Shown one piece after another: positions 10,184 to 18,400 of a stretch of DNA of 22,491 bases (positions are counted from its first letter, which is position 1; each line of letters begins with the position of its first letter). The notes under the pieces were generated by a model that worked only from the letters and a program-made list of their open reading frames with translations, was not told where the DNA came from and searched no databases. The DNA is from Euglena gracilis (taxonomy: Eukaryota; Euglenozoa; Euglenophyceae; Euglenales; Euglenaceae), in the NCBI GenBank assembly GCA_900893395.1, contig CAAHFI010062867.1, positions 1 to 22,491 on the forward strand, written 5' to 3'. The position numbers were made by a program, and so were the translations under genes.

Positions 10184-10603
10184 GTGCAGTGGGGGGCGCA
10201 CTCTCCCCACGAGCACAGCCACCTCACGTCCTGTCGCCGAAACACGGTGCACAGCGAGCACACAGGAGCGGGAGGTGGCCGGCGCTTCCCCACACCCACC
10301 ACACAGACATCAGCGGCGACGCCAACCAGCCAGCAGCCGCCAACAACCACAGTGCAGCAGCCGCTGCAAGTGGTCCAGGTGCCCCAACCGTACCCGGTGC
10401 CGGTGCCGGTGCCCACCCCCTGTCCCGTGCCGGTGTACGTCGAGCGCGTGGTGCCGGTACAGATCCCAGTGCCGTACCACGTACCCGTGCCGGTGGTCGT
10501 GGAGCGCGCAGTGCCCACACCGTACCCGGTGCCGGTGCACGTGGAGCGCCTGGTGCCAGTGGAACGCCCACTCCTGCTGCCGGGCTGGACACCGGGGCAG
10601 TGA
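10184..10603 (+). CDS. Unit B Val-Pro (VPV) repeat segment
   Basis: In this frame, after a Thr/Gln-rich lead, residues from about 10352 to 10590 read as VQQPLQVVQVPQPYPVPVPV, CPVPVYVERVVPVQIPVPYH and VPVVVERAVPTPYPVPVHVE. The unit is roughly VPV-x-VERxVPVPxPVP, with spaced Glu-Arg pairs. Unit A has a diverged version at 4375-4570. The resemblance to alveolin VPV/EKxVE repeats is visible. The function here is unknown. It may be a linear or beta-type scaffold, or simply a disordered spacer. The frame stops at 10601, while the downstream module resumes in another frame. Confidence 0.55.
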   Translation: MQWGAHSPHEHSHLTSCRRNTVHSEHTGAGGGRRFPTPTTQTSAATPTSQQPPTTTVQQPLQVVQVPQPYPVPVPVPTPCPVPVYVERVVPVQIPVPYHVPVPVVVERAVPTPYPVPVHVERLVPVERPLLLPGWTPGQ

Positions 10604-10782
10604 CCGCGCTGCTCCGGGGGGCGAGCGCACAGCTGCCCATGCCAGTCCAACGCTGATCCAAGCGGTCAGCAGCACCACCGGGCCGACGAGGGCCCGGTGG
10701 CAGCGGGAGATGGGGCGACCACAGCCTACCCGGCGGAAGGAGCAGTGGACCCCCAACGGGCACTGCTCATCGAAATGGTGCG

Positions 10783-11790
10783 ATGGATCTGGCAGCAGCA
10801 ACAGCAGCAGCAAGAGAGCCGCCACCTCACCCACGCGCCACGCTGGCGATCGAAGACGCACCCACCGCCGCCACACCCACATCGCCCGCAGCAGGCACCA
10901 CCCCGGCAGGAGCAGCACCACCGCCAAGCAGCAACCTACCACCACCCGCAACGGAAGGGGCCAGCACCACCGCCACGCCAGCAGCACCACCAGGCAGCAC
11001 CAGCCCCGTGCCCGCAGCAGCAGCAGCAAGCAGCACGCCGGCCCCACCAACACCAACCACAAGCGCCACACCGCCACCGAGCGCCACCCCCACGCAGGAA
11101 GCACAAAGCACCACAGCCACCGAGGAGGCACCGGCAAGAAGCGACCCCATGGCCACAGACCGACTCCTGGGCAACAAGCGCCCAGTGTCGGTGGTGGTGG
11201 AGGAGGCGGCCACACCACAGCCCACCGAAGGGGACGACGCCTCGCAGGCAACCCAACCAAGCCAACGCAAGAAGAGGCTGTACACGCGCTTGGCCGAGTG
11301 GCCGGCAGAGTGGCGGGAGCAGTACGAGCGGTTCAAGGCCACGCCCAAAGCAAGCGACCGCCACGAGATGTGGCAGGGGTGGGACCAAAGCCTCCAAGAC
11401 CAAGTGTGGGCAGCCGTCGCCGACAAGCGGAGGGACGAGATCCGCCGATGGAAGGCGAGGGAGAACGAAGGCCCACCAACCCAAGCAGAAGGCCAAGCCA
11501 GAAGCACGCGAGAAGAGAGGCGGAGGTCCCACACCGGAGCGGAAGACGAAGGTGGAGAACCCACCAGCCACGACTGGCAGGAAGGCCAGCGCATCGGGGA
11601 GGCGAAGCAGCCAGGCCCAGAAGAGGAAGGGTCGGCAGCGGACCCCCCGAGGGGCAAGCGGGGAGCCCAAAGAATCACCCGCGACCGGCCTGGGGCGGCT
11701 CTCCAGGGGTACCTGCCGATCACCGGCAGGGCGTGTCCCGGCACGCCGTCAATCGGGACCCCAACAAAACAGAACCCACCAGCACCATGA
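10783..11790 (+). CDS. Unit B EWPxEWRE / RIGEAxxPGP module protein
   Basis: This is a 335-residue frame from the ATG at 10783 to a TGA at 11788. Residues 1-150 are Ala/Pro/Thr-rich and disordered. From residue 163 come KKRLYTRLAEWPAEWREQYE, WQGWDQSLQDQVWAAVADKR and RDEIRRW, a Trp-rich, probably helical block. SHDWQEGQRIGEAKQPGP then ends at residue 279, followed by a Pro/Gly-rich tail. The block is conserved with unit A (LSEWPKEWREKYE ... RIGEADHPGP), which supports translation. The ATG may be internal, since LLIEMVRWIWQQQQQQQ upstream in another frame (10753-10803) may be the natural continuation. The TGA overlaps the ATG of the next ORF (ATGA at 11787-11790). Domain identity is unrecognised. 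Confidence 0.65.
   Translation: MDLAAATAAAREPPPHPRATLAIEDAPTAATPTSPAAGTTPAGAAPPPSSNLPPPATEGASTTATPAAPPGSTSPVPAAAAASSTPAPPTPTTSATPPPSATPTQEAQSTTATEEAPARSDPMATDRLLGNKRPVSVVVEEAATPQPTEGDDASQATQPSQRKKRLYTRLAEWPAEWREQYERFKATPKASDRHEMWQGWDQSLQDQVWAAVADKRRDEIRRWKARENEGPPTQAEGQARSTREERRRSHTGAEDEGGEPTSHDWQEGQRIGEAKQPGPEEEGSAADPPRGKRGAQRITRDRPGAALQGYLPITGRACPGTPSIGTPTKQNPPAP
11690..11760 (+). other. Structured direct repeat, copy 1 (unit B)
   Basis: CCTGCCG-ATCAC-CGGCAGG at 11712-11730 is a perfect 7-bp hairpin. It is followed at once by GCGTG (11731-11735), a loop containing CCCG (11737-11740) and CACGC (11742-11746), a second hairpin. The loop CCCG can pair with CGGG at 11754-11757 to make an H-type pseudoknot. 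The copy at 11893 preserves all three pairings. It lies 27 bases upstream of the ATGA overlap at 11787. No known ribozyme core was recognised. Confidence 0.5.
11787..11790 (+). promoter_or_regulatory. ATGA stop/start overlap (unit B)
   Basis: The TGA ending the RIGEAKQPGP-module frame shares three bases with an ATG that opens the next frame (CACCATGAAC). The same ATGA occurs at 18402 in unit C and at 5327 in the diverged unit A. Such overlaps can support termination-reinitiation in retroelement mRNAs. Use in translation is inferred. Confidence 0.45.
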
Positions 11791-12720
11791 ACACAAAAAT
11801 CACAGGCATGCCAGGCAATGACGGCCTGCCCGGCGCAGAGGACCTCTGCCCCGGGTGGCAGGCGGGGCGCCAGCCTAAGAACCCGCAACCGACCTGGGGC
11901 GGATCTCCAGGGGTACCTGCCAATCACTGGCAGGGCGTGGCCCGACACGCCGTCAAGCGGGACGAAGGAGCAGAAGAACCGTGCCCCAGAAGCAGAAGCC
12001 AAGACCAGCACGACTGGAAGAAAGGGGCACGGATCGGGGAAGCAAAGAACCCCGGACCACCCCAAAGAGGGTACCAACAGCCCAACCCAAAAGGGGGGCC
12101 CAGCGAGGAGGACAACAAACAGGAAAAGGACAGACACAGCCCAGGAAAGGAGGCAAGGGTGGCAAAGGAAACGTCACCCCACAAGGAAGCCGGCAGGGCC
12201 AACCCCAAGGAGAGGGCTGGCAAACAGCACAAAGCACCGGCCGAAAACGCCTCCAAAAGCGCCTCCAAGGGCTCCAACGGCGCTGCAAGAAATGCAGCAA
12301 GAGCTCGACCAATGGCGGCAGAATCCGCCCCCGCAGCAGCAGCAGCAACGACCGGACCTAAGGGACGACAACCCCTGGGCCCCCCTGCAGCCACAGCAAC
12401 AACGCCGGGGCGGAAGAGATCCATTGGGTTTGAACCCCCAAGCCGCCAAGCGAGCAGGCAGCCGCCACCAGAGCAACGAGGAGGACGCGGAGGACGGGGA
12501 GGACGAGGCCGTGGACGAGGCGACGGAGCCCAAGATCGACACGGCCACGGAGATCCCCGAAACCCGCGTGCCGGGCACGGAACCTGCCAGCCGTGCCCGT
12601 CATGCGGGTACCAGAACGAGGTGTACCACGCCGACGGGGCCCTGGGGGGTGGGGGGCTCGCCGGCGGTGGCATCCCCGGGCCCCCGGGCCCTGGCGCGGG
12701 GTCCGGGGGTGGCGTGAAAG
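11787..12720 (+). CDS. Second ORF: basic protein with RIGEAKNPGP, RGG box and CxxCxxC motif
   Basis: From the ATG at 11787 the frame stays open past 13350. Credible content ends near 12720. It contains HDWKKGARIGEAKNPGP (motif 12030-12059), a Lys/Gln-rich stretch, an RGG-type box [16 protein letters not shown] (about 12483-12530) and [19 protein letters not shown] (Cys codon at 12585). This suggests an RNA-binding, nucleocapsid-like accessory protein. The RIGEA motif repeats the one in the preceding ORF, so this segment may partly derive from an internal duplication. Alternative frames through 12480-12560 are acidic and also open, so the exact product is uncertain. Because it spans the B/C junction it could act as the first ORF of unit C. 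Confidence 0.45.
11893..11963 (+). other. Structured direct repeat, copy 2 (unit B)
   Basis: CCTGCCA-ATCAC-TGGCAGG at 11916-11934 is the same hairpin as copy 1, with its closing pair changed from G-C to A-T on both sides. GCGTG (11935-11939) with CACGC (11946-11950), and loop CCCG (11941-11944) with CGGG (11958-11961), are also kept. Overall identity to copy 1 is high across about 75 bp (GACCTGGGGCGG to GCGGGACG). The paired change is also synonymous in one frame, so coding constraint is an alternative explanation. Confidence 0.5.
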
Positions 12721-13002
12721 GCGTGCGGAGCCCATGGGGGGAGCGCCGCCCCCCCAGCACGCACGCACGCACGGGGACCGCCACACACCCACCAGCAGGC
12801 AAGGGAGGGGGGAGGGGGAAGGGGCAGCCCAGCGCGCCAGACAGACGGGCAGCCACCGGAGGACCGGAGGCCAAGGGAGGGGGGAGGGGGAAAGGGAAGG
12901 GGCAGCCCAGTGCGCCAGACAGACGGGCAGCCACCGGGGGACAGGAGGCCAAGGGAGGGGGGAGGGGGAAAGGGAAAGGCAAGGGAAACCCACGTGGTAA
13001 AA
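12483..13002 (+). repeat. Unit C leader (copy of unit B leader)
   Basis: This stretch matches 6222-6726, including the CxxCxxC-coding region, the Gly/Pro-rich stretch and two 77-bp minisatellite copies (about 12824-12990). It ends at CACGTGGTAAAAGAGAG, where unit C runs into a GA tract while unit B continues to coding sequence. Confidence 0.8.
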
Positions 13003-13005
13003 GAG

Positions 13006-13093
<88 letters not shown>
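13003..13093. repeat. (GA)n microsatellite inside unit C leader
   Basis: This is a GA dinucleotide run of about 90 bp with one AA irregularity near 13021. It begins at the AAAAGAGAG that unit B has at 6727-6736 as a short GAGAGAG, and it ends directly at ATGGGGGGAGCGCC, the start of a second copy of the leader segment. Confidence 0.96.
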
Positions 13094-13096
<3 letters not shown>

Positions 13097-13361
13097 GGGG
13101 AGCGCCGCCCCCCAGCACGACGACGCACACGGGGACCGCACACACCCACCAGCAGGCAAGGAGGGGGGAGGGGGAAGGGGCAGCCCAGCGCGCCAGACAG
13201 ACGGGCAGCCACCGGAGGACCGGAGGCAAGGGAGGGGGAGGGGGAAAGGGAAGGGGCAGCCCAGAGCGCCAGACAGACGGGCAGCCACCGGGGACAGGAG
13301 GCCAAGGGAGGGGGGAGGGGAAAGGGAAAGGCAAGGGAAACCCACGTGGTAAAAGAGAGAG
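13094..13361 (+). repeat. Second copy of leader segment in unit C
   Basis: ATGGGGGGAGCGCCGCC through CACGTGGTAAAAGAGAG repeats about 12733-13005 with scattered small differences, including GCACGACGACGCACAC in place of the (GCAC)n run. The result is a segment-GA-segment arrangement that unit B lacks. It includes a third and fourth minisatellite copy. Confidence 0.8.
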
Positions 13362-14327
13362 CGACGCGGGCAACCGCGGCCACCCCACAACGGGTGGAGG
13401 GAGAGTGACGGTGAGCGTCGCGCGGCACACGCCAGCCCGCGACGACAGGCCGCTCCCATACCCAGTCCACGGGAAGCACGCGAGGCAGGTGGAGAGGAGC
13501 ACGGGAAGGCAGGCGTGGACGTGGAGGTCATGGGAGGACTGGCACGTGAACGCCGTGCAACGGCGTTCCTGGCGCAAGAGCCCGATTCGGCGACTGCTGG
13601 AGCTCCGGCACGCTGAGGCACAAGCCAACGGAGACCGGGCCAATTACTTCTCCCCGGAGGCAGTGACCACCTGGCACGGGATGATCTACGGGGCGTACCA
13701 TTTCCCAACAGGGAAGTGGTACGTGGGCCAGACGGTCAACACCATCCGCCAGCGGGCACGAGAGCACTGGTACGCACGAAAGTCGGCGCGGGACTTCCTG
13801 CACCTGGCGCTGGCAGACGACCCGGACCCGATGACCTGGCTGGCCCTGCCACTGGAGATCATCCCCAAGGAGCTGTGGCGATGTCCAGAGGCAGACCGAC
13901 AAGCAGGGTGGCGGAAGAAAGAGCGGGCGCTCTTCCGGGCGGTGGCCACCCCGAGGGAGAAGTACTGGGTGGACAAGCTGAGGTCCATGTGGCCAAAGGG
14001 ATGGAACTCAGCGTACCCGGGCAAGCCCGCAAGCGCGGGCCACCTGCCCCCCAGTGGAGCAACCGCGCCACGGGAACCAGCACGGGACCTGGAGGCGGCA
14101 AAGAGCGCCATCCGGCAGTGGCAGGCAGACCCGAGGGCAACAAGGCGGTGGCTGCACGTGCTGGCACGCGAGGACCTGGTGGAGATCCTGGAGGGGCTGG
14201 AGAAGGGACTGCGCCCAACAGAGCAGACGGCGACAACGGCTGCGATCGCAGCAGAAGCCCGGGAGGCACTCCGAAAGCGCAAGGCGGAGAAGAAGGCCCG
14301 GGATTTCGTCCGCTTCCTGTACGGGCA
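13362..14327 (+). CDS. Unit C GIY-YIG endonuclease segment
   Basis: The frame (open from 12910 through low-complexity leader) encodes the same Trp-rich region and GIY-YIG nuclease as unit B. MIY is at 13681, WYVGQT at about 13717, the metal-binding Glu codon at 13957 and the closing Asn at 14005. At about 14326 unit C has one C fewer than unit B in GGGCACCCATCG, and the conserved sequence moves to another frame. All catalytic residues are intact and the protein is identical to B over the domain. The role is target nicking for retrotransposition, by family knowledge. Confidence 0.8.
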
Positions 14328-15245
14328 CCCATCGCCGAGAAGATGGCCCTGCCGGACATCATCCGCGACCCCGAGGTGTACAAGCTCCACCCAGAGCCGG
14401 AGGTGGGGGCAGCCATCATGGTGGTGCACAAGTTCGCCCCGCAGATCGCCAGCGCACTGTTCAACTACAAGGACTGGGCCATGCACCCACAGCCGATGGA
14501 CGCCGACGGGGAGGAGCACTGCCCCTGCCGGACGCAGGTGCGACCGAACGCCACGCTGGTGGAGGGGCACGTCCTCTCCACAGACCCCGACGAGCTGGCG
14601 TCCCCGTACCTGAGGGAGATCCTCAGCAAGGGGAAGAAGTACCGCCTGCGGCTGCCCATCTCGTCAGTGCTGGCGCGCCTCGACGACGGCCTCCGCCAGT
14701 ACGTGGAGTACAAGACCAAGGCCCACCAAGACGACGAGGGCTACCGCACGGGCCTGCTGAAGTGGGCGGAAGCGGTGCGGGCACGCGCAGAGGCCCGCAT
14801 CACGCAGGCGGCGAGGGAGCACCCCCACGAGCCAGACGGGTACCCCAACCTGCAGGAGCAGCTCAGCGCAGCCAAGAGGCGCTGGTGTTCGGGCCGGAGG
14901 ACAGGGCACCGCACGCCCTGTTCTTCGCCTGCGGGCGGCTGTTCGCGGCGAAGCTGCACGAGCGGCTGGAAGCGACCGGGGCATTCGTCCCAGACGCCCG
15001 CCCGCCGGCGGACCTGCTGGAGCAGATCAAGGCCCTGAACGACGAGCTGCAGCTCCTCCACCACCCACGGCTGCCATACCTCTATGGAGCATGGAAGGCC
15101 AAGAAGCAAGCCTTCCGCTGGATTGCCGGGACGGCCCGGAACCAGGACGAAGGCGACCATGAGGAAGAAGAAGGAAAGCCAAAGAACGCCCTCTCCGAAG
15201 TGGGCGGCCTCATGGTCAAAGTGCTCCAAGTGGTGATGGCACCCT
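14328..15245 (+). CDS. Unit C linker and RT fingers segments
   Basis: The stretch contains IAEKMALPDIIRDPEVYKLH and the linker to about 14877 in one frame. LVFGPEDRAPHALFFACGR and PYLYGAWKAKKQAFRWIAGT follow in the next, to about 15240. Both frame moves relative to unit B are one- or two-base differences (AAGAGGCG against AAGAGAGCG at about 14877; GGCACCC against GGCTACCC at about 15239). The protein content is otherwise the same as unit B, which is the better guide to this region. Confidence 0.7.
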
Positions 15246-15267
15246 GCGGCGAAAGGACCGGGAAGCA

Positions 15268-15561
15268 GTGGGCAAAGGCAACAAGTCCCGCTACTGGATC
15301 ATCGAGGACATCGATGAGTTCGTGCAGGAGTTCCGGGTGCTGGCGCAAAGCCGAGCGCTGAGCGCCGTGCCGTGGGCAACGTATGACTTCACCACCATGT
15401 ACGAGGCGCTGGAGCACGAGCACCTGGTGCACGGGGTGATGGCAGCGGTGAAGGAGCCTGGGAGGAGGAAACCACCGGCAAAGCACGGGACACGGGCCAA
15501 CACCCACGAGACGTGGACCTACGCCTGGGGGCAGGGGGCTGGCACGAGGCGGCCAAGGTGA
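15268..15561 (+). CDS. Unit C RT palm motif A segment
   Basis: The frame reads GNKSRYWIIEDIDEFVQEFR, then PWATYDFTTMYEALEHEHL, with the first catalytic Asp codon at 15385. It ends at the same downstream stop as in unit B, and the conserved sequence continues in the frame of 15513 (GWHEAAKVKDAPGMPWFTL). Upstream of PWATYDF the copies differ (GAGCGCTGAGCGCC here, GAGCCTGGCGCC in B). Confidence 0.7.
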   Translation: MGKGNKSRYWIIEDIDEFVQEFRVLAQSRALSAVPWATYDFTTMYEALEHEHLVHGVMAAVKEPGRRKPPAKHGTRANTHETWTYAWGQGAGTRRPR

Positions 15562-15654
15562 AGGACGCCCCCGGAATGCCGTGGTTCACGCTGCCGAGGG
15601 TGGAGGACACCCTGCGCAAGATGCTGGCCAACCTCTACGCGGTGAACGGCGGGT

Positions 15655-15840
15655 GGTGCGGAAGCAGCAAAAGGGAGTACCCATGGGGCTGGAGTGCTCC
15701 CCGCAGCTGGCCAACCTGTACGCCTACGCCGTGGAGAGCAGGTGGGTGGACCGAACGGCACCGACCAACGTCCTGATGCGGCGGTACATCGACGACATCA
15801 TCGTCATGGGACCAGATGCCCTCACCCCGGGAAAGGGCTG
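15655..15840 (+). CDS. Unit C RT palm motifs B and C
   Basis: VVRKQQKGVPMGLECSPQL (from 15655) is motif B. RRYIDDIIVMG is motif C, with Tyr at 15785 and Asp codons at 15791 and 15794. The protein is identical to unit B. One G fewer than B near 15650 (GGCGGGTGG) places this segment in a different frame from the preceding one. Confidence 0.8.
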
Positions 15841-16440
15841 CCCACCGAGGAGGACTACGGGATGCAGTACAAGTCCACCGCCGAGGAGCCCCACAGCCTC
15901 ATCTACCTGGGGTGCGGCTGTTCGTGGACGACCGCGGACAAGCCCACTCGGTCCTGCACGACCGTGCAGTGGACTACCCCATCCGGGTGGACCGATACCC
16001 CGAGGGCACAACAGTGGCCAACCCAGCCCAGCTGGCAGGCGTCATCATGGGCCGGTTGGTGGCAGCCCAACGGACATGCAGCCGCATGGATCTGTTCCAA
16101 GACGCGGTGGCCGGCATCTTCACCCACGCGCATCGCAGGGGATACCCACGGAGAATGGTGCACTCCACGTGGACCCGGTTCCTGTGGCGGTACTGGGACG
16201 CGGCATCCGTCACCACGCGGGAACTGCGGGCGTGGTTCCACGACGCGTGGCGAAAGGTGACGGAAGCGGAGGAGGGGGGACAGCGCAGCCGGCCCCAAGT
16301 GGCCAACGTGGGAAGCCCGCGTACCACTGCCGCGGGACAGTGGCAGGGGAACACCACAGCACCCACCCCGGGGACGCAGCAGGGCACCAGGCAGCATGTG
16401 AGGGGACCCCCAGCCCCAAGCAGCACAACGGGAGCCCATC
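15835..16440 (+). CDS. Unit C RT thumb and linker
   Basis: EEDYGMQYKSTAEEPHSLIY is followed, after a one-base difference from B near 15912, by VRLFVDDRGQ, GVIMGRLVAAQRTC and HRRGYPRRMVHSTWTRFL. This is the complete thumb as in unit B. The long frame containing the thumb (15816-18863) stays open through the 3' module but is not the coding frame everywhere, since the Val-Pro repeat lies in the frame of 15581. Confidence 0.7.
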
Positions 16441-16959
16441 GACGACCTCATCGACTCACCACGCCACCGGGGTCCCCGCCACACGCAAGCCAAGGCGACG
16501 GGGAGCCGCAGGGCGGCTCCTCGCAACCAGCCAGCAGCTACCGCCCGATGGCACCGCCGCTGATACCGTACCCCTCCACCGAGCGGCAGGGGAGGGGTGG
16601 GGCCAACCAGGACCGGACGACCAGGACAGAGGGGGGCAGGGCAGAAAGGCAACATACCGCCGAGAAGGCCGTGGTCTTCACCGGTGTACCCCACGCGGGG
16701 GGCTGCCAGCTCGTCGTCGACTTGGGCCGAAAAGGCTGTGCGATGGGGCTGTCCGCCTTCCGAGTCGCTGCCACTGCACGCCCCTCTCGCACAGGAGCGT
16801 GCAGTGGGGGGCGCACTCTCCCCACGAGCACAGCCACCTCACGTCCCTGTCGCCGAAACACGGTGCACAGCGAGCACACAGGAGCGGGAGGTGGCCGGCG
16901 CTTCCCCCACACCCACCACACAGACATCAGCGGCGACGCCAACAGCCAGCAGCCGCAAC

Positions 16960-17218
16960 AACCACAGTGCAGCAGCCGCTGCAAGTGGTCCAGGTGCCCC
17001 AACCGTACCCGGTGCCGGTGCCGGTGCCCACCCCCTGTCCCGTGCCGGTGTACGTCGAGCGCGTGGTGCCGGTACAGATCCCAGTGCCGTACCACGTACC
17101 CGTGCCGGTGGTCGTGGAGCGCGCAGTGCCCACACCGTACCCGGTGCCGGTGCACGTGGAGCGCCTGGTGCCAGTGGAACGCCCACTCCCGCTGCCGTGG
17201 CTGGACACCGGGCAGTGA
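16960..17218 (+). CDS. Unit C Val-Pro (VPV) repeat segment
   Basis: The segment encodes VQVPQPYPVPVPVPTPCPVP, VYVERVVPVQIPVPYHVPVP and VVVERAVPTPYPVPVHVERL, near-identical to unit B (10352-10590). It ends LPWLDTGQ at a stop. The repeat is better conserved at the protein level than most linkers in these units, which argues that it is translated. Confidence 0.55.
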
Positions 17219-17884
17219 CCGCGCTGCTCCGGGGGCGAGCGCACAGCTGCCCATGCCAGTCCAACGCCTGATCCAAGCGGTCAGCAGCACCACCGGGCCG
17301 ACGAGGGCCCGGTGGCAGCGGGAGATGGGGCGACCACAGCCCTACCCGGCGGAAGGAGCAGTGGACCCCCAACGGGCACTGCTCATCGAAATGGTGCGAT
17401 GGATCTGGCAGCAGCAACAGCAGCAGCAAGAGAGCTGCCACAGCACCCAGCGCGCCACGCTGGCAATCGAAGACGCACCCACCACGCCACACCCACAGCG
17501 CCCGCAGCAGGCACCACCCCGGCAGGAGCGGCACCACCGCCAAGCAGCAACCTACCACCACCCGCAACGGAAGGGGCCAGCACCACCGCCACGCCAGCAG
17601 CACCACCGTGCAGCACCAGCCCCGTGCCCGCAGCAGCAGCAGCAAACAGCACACCGGCCCCACCAACACCAACCACAAGCGCCACACCGCCACCGAGCGC
17701 CACCCCCACGCATGAAGCACAAAGCACCACAGCCAGCGAGGAGGCACCGGCAAGAAGCGACCACATGGCCACAGACCGACTCCTGGGCAACAAGCGCCCA
17801 GTGTCGGTGGTGGTGGAGGAGGCGGCCACACCACAGCTCACCAAAAGGAGATGACGCCTCGCAGGCAACCCAGCCAAGCCATCG

Positions 17885-18400
17885 CAAGAAGAGGCTGTAC
17901 ACGCGCTTGGCCGAGTGGCCGGCAGAGTGGCGGGAGCAGTTCGAGCGGTTCAAGTCCACGCCCAAAGCAAGCAACCGCCACGAGATGTGGCAGGGGTGGG
18001 ACCAAAGCCTCCAAGACCAAGTGTGGGCAGCCGTCGCCGACAAGCGGAGGGACGAGATCCGCCGATGGAAGGCGATGGTGAACGAAGGCCCACAAAACCA
18101 AGCAGAAGGCCAAGCCAGCAGCACGCGAGCAGAGAGGCGGAGGTCCAACACCGGAGCGGAAGAGGAAAGTGGGAAACCCACCAGCCACAACTGGCAGGAA
18201 GGCCAGCGCATCGGGGAGGCGAAGCTTCCAGGCCAAGAAGACGAAGAATCGTCAGCGGACCCCCCCGAGGGGCACGCGGGGAGCCTAAAGAATCACCGCA
18301 ACCGGCCTGGGGCGGCTCTCCAGGGGTACCTGCCGATCACCGGCAGGGCGTCTCCCGGCACGCCGTCAATAGGACCCAACAAAAACAGAACCACCAGCAC
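17885..18400 (+). CDS. Unit C EWPxEWRE / RIGEAxxPG module
   Basis: In the frame open from 15816, KKRLYTRLAEWPAEWREQFE, WQGWDQSLQDQVWAAVADKR and NWQEGQRIGEAKLPGQ follow each other (RIGEA near 18206-18220). Relative to unit B there are several amino-acid changes (Y to F, A to S, D to N, H to N, Q to L, P to Q). They contrast with the almost unchanged nuclease and RT upstream. Preceding 17312-17854 is the Ala/Pro/Thr-rich, poly-Q-flanked spacer. Confidence 0.6.

Noticed and set aside
11640-11970. Hammerhead or HDV-like ribozyme
   Set aside because: PLEs often carry hammerheads, but I found no CUGANGA plus GAAA core on either strand by eye, and the pseudoknot lacks the HDV P3/P1 arrangement. Kept only as an unnamed structure.
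10056-13352. A single 1098-codon protein
   Set aside because: Conserved segments within this span lie in different frames. Only the part from the ATG at 11787 to about 12720 has credible content in this frame.
11924-13708. Long minus-strand ORFs across the B/C junction
   Set aside because: Low-complexity antisense of GC-rich and GA sequence. Near-identical shadows appear at the homologous place in unit B.
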